A stretch of 64,000 bases of DNA from Zoogloea sp. (GTDB lineage: Bacteria; Pseudomonadota; Gammaproteobacteria; Burkholderiales; Rhodocyclaceae): contig NZ_JAQVCN010000007.1 in assembly GCF_028689785.1 (NCBI RefSeq), positions 1-64,000 on the forward strand. The letters are read 5' to 3'. A program made the translations under genes and the position numbers. Below the pieces are notes generated by a model. That model worked only from the letters and a program-made list of their open reading frames with translations, did not search any database and had not been told where the DNA came from. This document shows, in pieces, positions 63,923-64,000 of the stretch (the first letter of the stretch is position 1; the number at the start of each line of letters is the position of its first letter).

Positions 63923-64000
63923 GATGGGGGTGCTGCTGTTGGGGGAGCCTGGATTTTATCATCGGCGAACGGCCCTCCAAGACGGTAAAATGGAGAACTT

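Noticed and set aside
63990..64000. ATG near the right edge as the start of a plus-strand gene
   Set aside because: Only three codons are visible and there is no clear ribosome-binding site.
1..64000. CRISPR arrays, tRNA or rRNA genes, prophage
   Set aside because: I looked for regularly spaced short repeats, cloverleaf-like CCA ends and phage structural genes and saw none.

Overview
The window looks like a chromosomal segment of a motile, high-GC betaproteobacterium. The best guess is Rhodocyclales, near Azospira/Dechlorosoma. This is inferred from the gene content (multicomponent phenol hydroxylase, two CheV proteins, a polar-type flhF/flhG/fliA block joined to motC/motD) and is not proven here. 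Gene density is high, and most long ORFs on the opposite strand are codon-bias shadows.

Layout: (1) 1-1.7 kb, a probable transposase start at the left edge, a pair of terminators, and a YjjJ-type HipA-like kinase. (2) 1.7-6.1 kb, minus strand: sensor histidine kinase, small cupin, acetylornithine-type aminotransferase and a MarR/HpaR regulator. (3) 6.2-11.9 kb: an HpaA-like AraC regulator and the complete six-gene phenol hydroxylase operon dmpKLMNOP, closed by a strong terminator. No ring-cleavage gene follows. (4) 12.2-31.2 kb: a large chemotaxis cluster (cheW, two large receptors sharing an almost identical 844-bp signalling module, cheR, cheD, cheB, a STAS protein plus a REC-SpoIIE-HATPase phosphatase, a third receptor with a C-terminal sensory region, two cheV, cheY, cheZ, cheA). 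(5) 31.4-40.1 kb: a DUF3135 protein, then flhB, flhA, flhF, a degenerate flhG, fliA, motC and motD. (6) 40.2-41.7 kb, minus strand: flgA, flgM, flgN. (7) 42.1-53.8 kb: flgBCDEFGHIJ and flgKL, then a small lipoprotein and a PilZ-like protein. (8) 53.8-58.4 kb, minus strand: CoA-transferase, GntP-type permease and a PAS-containing sigma-54 activator. (9) 58.6-61.0 kb: a LysR regulator divergent from a bicarbonate transporter/PII pair (sbtA-sbtB) that is preceded by a 37-codon leader ORF. (10) 61.0-63.9 kb, minus strand: an HExxH protein, class I fumarase and a YqhA-family membrane protein.

The flagellar and chemotaxis genes carry a readable regulatory hierarchy. Sigma-54 (-24/-12) promoter sequences precede flgB (two in tandem), flgG and flgK. 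Sigma-28 sequences with exact 11-bp spacing precede flgM, the third receptor and the first cheV. FliA and its anti-sigma factor FlgM are both encoded here, so the window holds much of the switch from middle to late genes. A separate sigma-54 promoter with an upstream dyad precedes the GntP/CoA-transferase pair, next to its likely activator.

Most unusual: the nearly identical 844-bp receptor module; repeated CheY-docking-like motifs in CheZ, with a related one in a CheA that seems to lack P2; the STAS/SpoIIE partner-switch inside the chemotaxis cluster; an FlhG without a P-loop; and the sbtAB leader.
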